A stretch of DNA of 25,915 nucleotides, from assembly GCA_900546825.1 (NCBI GenBank), contig UREE01000024.1, positions 1-25,915 of the forward strand. The letters are read 5' to 3'. Source of the stretch: an uncultured Collinsella sp. (GTDB lineage: Bacteria; Actinomycetota; Coriobacteriia; Coriobacteriales; Coriobacteriaceae). The notes beneath the pieces are model-generated. The model was not told the DNA's origin. It worked only from the letters and a program-made list of their open reading frames with translations, and searched no databases. Both the position numbers and the translations under genes were made by a program. Below are positions 23,726 through 25,915 of the stretch, piece by piece (position 1 is the first letter of the stretch; each line of letters starts with the position of its first letter).

Positions 23726-23848
23726 CTAAGTGAGTAGACTTTTCGGCTCAGGCAGAGCACAAAGCGAATCTGCCTTAGTAAAACTGCAGGTCACAGAGGT
23801 GGCTGTTTTGGGTGTGCTCGACAGGTCGCGAATAGTCTACTCACTTAG
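23726..23848. mobile_element. MITE-like foldback element, copy 2 (123 bp)
   Basis: Same length, orientation and 15-bp perfect terminal inverted repeats as 15232-15354, about 91% identical. No open frame. It lies in the 353-bp gap between the HAD and YitT genes; the rest of that gap (23632-23725, 23849-23920) shows nothing recognisable. Confidence 0.75.
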
Positions 23849-23930
23849 ATTTTGGGCTCTTTGGTTGGGGAGATGCTGGCTCGTTTTGGTTGTCGAGAGC
23901 GGGTGAATTGAAGCGCCCTTTCGCGCTCCA

Positions 23931-23939
23931 TGCTACAAT
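23931..23939 (+). promoter_or_regulatory. Extended -10 promoter of the YitT-family gene
   Basis: TGCTACAAT is an extended -10 (TACAAT 23934-23939). A TTGAAG at 23908-23913 could be the -35, but the 20-nt spacing is long. Confidence 0.5.
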
Positions 23940-23984
23940 CGCCGACATGCCCCACAACTACATCTGCCCTCGAAAGGAGCCTAC

Positions 23985-24992
23985 GTGGCGAACGCCATCG
24001 ATCAGCTCACGGACCGCGTGCTCGTGCTCGGCCGCCTCACCATCGTTCGTCGCGCCATTACTGCCGTGGCGGTCACGATTTCCGCCGTTCTTCAGACATT
24101 TTTGATCCAGGCGTTCATTCGCCCCGCCGACCTGCTTCCGAGCGGCCTCACCGGCGTCGCGGTCCTGCTCGATCGCGTTACCTCGCTCGGCGGCGTTCAT
24201 ATCGACATCTCGCTCGGCATGCTCGCGCTCAACATCCCCGTGGCGCTTCTGTGCTGGAGCGGCATCAGCAGGCGCTTCGTCATCTTCTCGATGATGCAGG
24301 TCGTGCTTTCGTCGCTGTTCCTCAACATCTTTCACTTCGCACCGTTTTTGGGCGACAAGATCATGCTTATCATTTTTGGCGGCGTGGTCTCGGGCCTGGG
24401 CGCTGCCATTGCGCTTAAGTCCGGCGCATCCACCGGCGGTACCGACTTTATCGCGCTGTGGGTTTCCAACCACACGGGCAAGACCATCTGGGGCGTCATC
24501 TTTGGCTTTAACTGTTTTATCCTGGCGATCTTCGGCTTTATGTTTGGCTGGGACAATGCGGCGTATTCTATCGTGTTCCAGTTTATTTCGACCAAGACCA
24601 TCGACAGCTTCTACCGCCGCTATGACCGCGTAACGCTGCAGATCACGACGCGCAAGGCCGACGAGGTCATGAACGCCTATATCGACCATTTTCAGCACGG
24701 CATCAGCTGCGCCGAGGTCGTTGGCGGATACAGCCGCGAAAAGATGTACCTGCTGCACGCCGTTGTCTCGACCTACGAGAGCCAGGATATTATCAAGCTG
24801 GTGTGCGACGTGGATCCCGGCGCGGTAATCAATGTGTTCCACACGCTCAACTTTGTGGGCGGCTGGTGGGGCGGTCATGTCGACGAGCCCATGCCCACAG
24901 CCGTTCCCGATCCCGACAAGCCCGCGCGCATGGCCAGCAGGCAGGCCCGTCTGCACGATCAGGAAAGCTTGCAGCAGGACGACGGCAAGTAA
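23985..24992 (+). CDS. YitT-family membrane protein (DUF161/DUF2179)
   Basis: A 335-aa protein with about five to six hydrophobic segments in residues 18-205. It contains the family stretches LLPSGLTGVAVLL and GGVVSGLGAAIALKSGASTGGTDFIALW. A soluble C-terminal DUF2179 domain (about 215-295, from VTLQITTRKADEVMNAYI) is followed by a Pro/Gln-rich tail. The function of YitT proteins is not established; transport is suspected. The start is GTG at 23985, with AAAGGAG 5 nt upstream. The next gene is the second GntR regulator 104 bp later; no terminator was seen between them. Confidence 0.9.
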   Translation: MANAIDQLTDRVLVLGRLTIVRRAITAVAVTISAVLQTFLIQAFIRPADLLPSGLTGVAVLLDRVTSLGGVHIDISLGMLALNIPVALLCWSGISRRFVIFSMMQVVLSSLFLNIFHFAPFLGDKIMLIIFGGVVSGLGAAIALKSGASTGGTDFIALWVSNHTGKTIWGVIFGFNCFILAIFGFMFGWDNAAYSIVFQFISTKTIDSFYRRYDRVTLQITTRKADEVMNAYIDHFQHGISCAEVVGGYSREKMYLLHAVVSTYESQDIIKLVCDVDPGAVINVFHTLNFVGGWWGGHVDEPMPTAVPDPDKPARMASRQARLHDQESLQQDDGK

Positions 24993-25043
24993 GGATTTGT
25001 TGTATGTGGTGTATCGTTTTATCAAACTGAGGTAACATATAAC

Positions 25044-25059
25044 AAGACGTTATATACGT
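25044..25059. promoter_or_regulatory. Candidate operator ACGT-N5-ACGT before the second GntR gene
   Basis: ACGTTATATACGT (25047-25059) lies 37 nt upstream of the ATG, and AAGACGTTATA (25044-25054) is shared exactly with the PTS leader. This is consistent with autoregulation and control of the PTS operon by the same protein. Confidence 0.5.
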
Positions 25060-25096
25060 ATTAGTTATTTCGCTATTTTGATAAGAGTGATCAGAT

Positions 25097-25816
25097 ATGC
25101 CAGCGCCCAAAAATGCACCGCTTTACCAGCAGATTTACGACGAGATCAAGGACGCGATTGAGAAAGGTGTTTATGCACCAAAGGAGCGCATTCCATCTGA
25201 GCTTGAGCTTGCCGAACAGTACGAGGTGAGCCGCATTACGGTGCGCCGCGCCGTCGAGGAACTGTGTTCCGACGGCTATCTGGTTAAGCAGCAGGGCCGC
25301 GGCACCTTTGTCTCCACGCCGCACATCAACCGCCAGTTCCACGCCTCGACGCTGCAGACGTTCACCGAGCTTTGCGCCGATAACGGCATGAAGGCGGGCG
25401 CGCATGTGATCGATTGCCAGATTGTGCCAGCGCGCCAAAACGAGATGGAATTCTTTGGTCTGCAGAAGGATGCGCTGCTGCTGCATATTAAGCGCGTGCG
25501 CACGGCCGACGGCGAGCCCATCTTTGAGGAAAACATCTTTGTGCCGTTTGATGCATACCGCGAGCTGTTGACGGCCGATCTTGAGGACAAGTCGATTTTT
25601 GCCGAGGTCGAGCGTGTTGGCGGAACACCGATCGTCTCGGTTGGCTACCGTACGGTCGAGGCCGTTCGTGCCAACGCCGAGCAGGCCACCGAGCTGGGCA
25701 TTGCCCCGCACGATCCGCTGCTCAACCTGCGTGCCGGCTTTATCGGCCCCAATGGCGAGCCGGTCCTGATGGGTAAGCAGTACTACGTGGGCAGCCGCTA
25801 CGTCATGGTCATGTAG
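25097..25816 (+). CDS. GntR-family regulator with UTRA effector domain (second)
   Basis: A 239-aa HutC-type regulator. The N-terminal winged helix (about 7-75) reads YQQIYDEIKDAIEKGVYAPKERIPSELELAEQYEVSRITVRRAVEELCSDGYLVKQQGRGTFV. The UTRA ligand-binding domain (about 92-235) ends with GEPVLMGKQYYVGSRYVMVM. It is the best candidate to read the ACGW-N5-ACGT sites before itself, the PTS operon and the EamA-type gene. The ribosome site is weak (AAGAGTG about 7-13 nt upstream). The protein is complete; the stop codon is followed directly by the second structured 3' element. Confidence 0.92.
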   Translation: MPAPKNAPLYQQIYDEIKDAIEKGVYAPKERIPSELELAEQYEVSRITVRRAVEELCSDGYLVKQQGRGTFVSTPHINRQFHASTLQTFTELCADNGMKAGAHVIDCQIVPARQNEMEFFGLQKDALLLHIKRVRTADGEPIFEENIFVPFDAYRELLTADLEDKSIFAEVERVGGTPIVSVGYRTVEAVRANAEQATELGIAPHDPLLNLRAGFIGPNGEPVLMGKQYYVGSRYVMVM

Positions 25817-25915
25817 GTTACGCGGTTTTACCAAATCGCGTAACGGCTCGACGCTGCAAGCCCGCCAGAGCGGCAATCTGCCTTTCAACTTCGGCGGCAT
25901 GACCAGAAGGTCAAT
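25817..25915 (+). repeat. 3'-flanking structured element, copy 2 (cut by window end)
   Basis: GTTACGCGGTT pairs with AATCGCGTAAC (one G-U) over a 6-nt loop (25817-25844). The conserved GGCTCGACGCTGC, CAATCTGCC and GACCAGAAGGTC segments follow, in the same order as at 17426-17531. The presumed terminal T-run lies beyond the window. Confidence 0.75.

Overview
The window reads as a chromosomal segment of a high-GC, strictly anaerobic gut actinobacterium. Overall protein character, GC-rich third codon positions, a rubrerythrin, mannose-family PTS genes and SIS-domain deglycases all fit the Coriobacteriia, most likely Collinsella or a close relative. This placement rests on recognition by eye, not on a database search.

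Left part (1-14962), mostly housekeeping on the + strand: tRNA-Asp with promoter and terminator; an Rrf2-type Fe-S regulator followed 21 nt later by a MutY-like DNA glycosylase lacking the Fe-S cluster; rubrerythrin; a small membrane protein whose 3' end and terminator are duplicated upstream; a single-pass membrane protein; RmuC; an ABC exporter; endonuclease III (nth); the transcription-repair coupling factor (mfd); a PAP2-type membrane phosphatase; a threonine-aldolase-family PLP enzyme; and a GNAT acetyltransferase. DNA repair is unusually well represented (MutY-like, RmuC, Nth, Mfd).

Right part (15506-25816), a sugar-amine uptake locus: a GntR/UTRA regulator (-) diverges from a FrlB-like SIS deglycase. 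Then come an EamA-type transporter, a mannose-family PTS (fused IIAB, IIC, IID), a second FrlB-like SIS deglycase, a HAD phosphatase, a YitT-family membrane protein and a second GntR/UTRA regulator. A mannose-type PTS next to two SIS deglycases resembles the Salmonella gfrABCDEF system for fructoselysine and glucoselysine. The inferred pathway is import and phosphorylation of an Amadori-type compound, cleavage to a hexose phosphate plus an amino acid or amine, and possibly export of the amine by the EamA protein. Sites of form ACGW-N5-ACGT lie before the EamA gene, the PTS operon and the second GntR gene, suggesting one regulon. A different site, TTRTATGC, surrounds the first GntR/SIS pair.

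The intergenic regions are rich in repeats: two 123-bp foldback elements with 15-bp perfect terminal inverted repeats flank the sugar locus in direct orientation; a ~100-nt 3'-flanking element occurs twice, with a compensatory base-pair change in its hairpin; and there are several long palindromes containing GGGACA/TGTCCC. These repeats, the two inferred operator families and the divergent MutY-like glycosylase are the points most worth following up.
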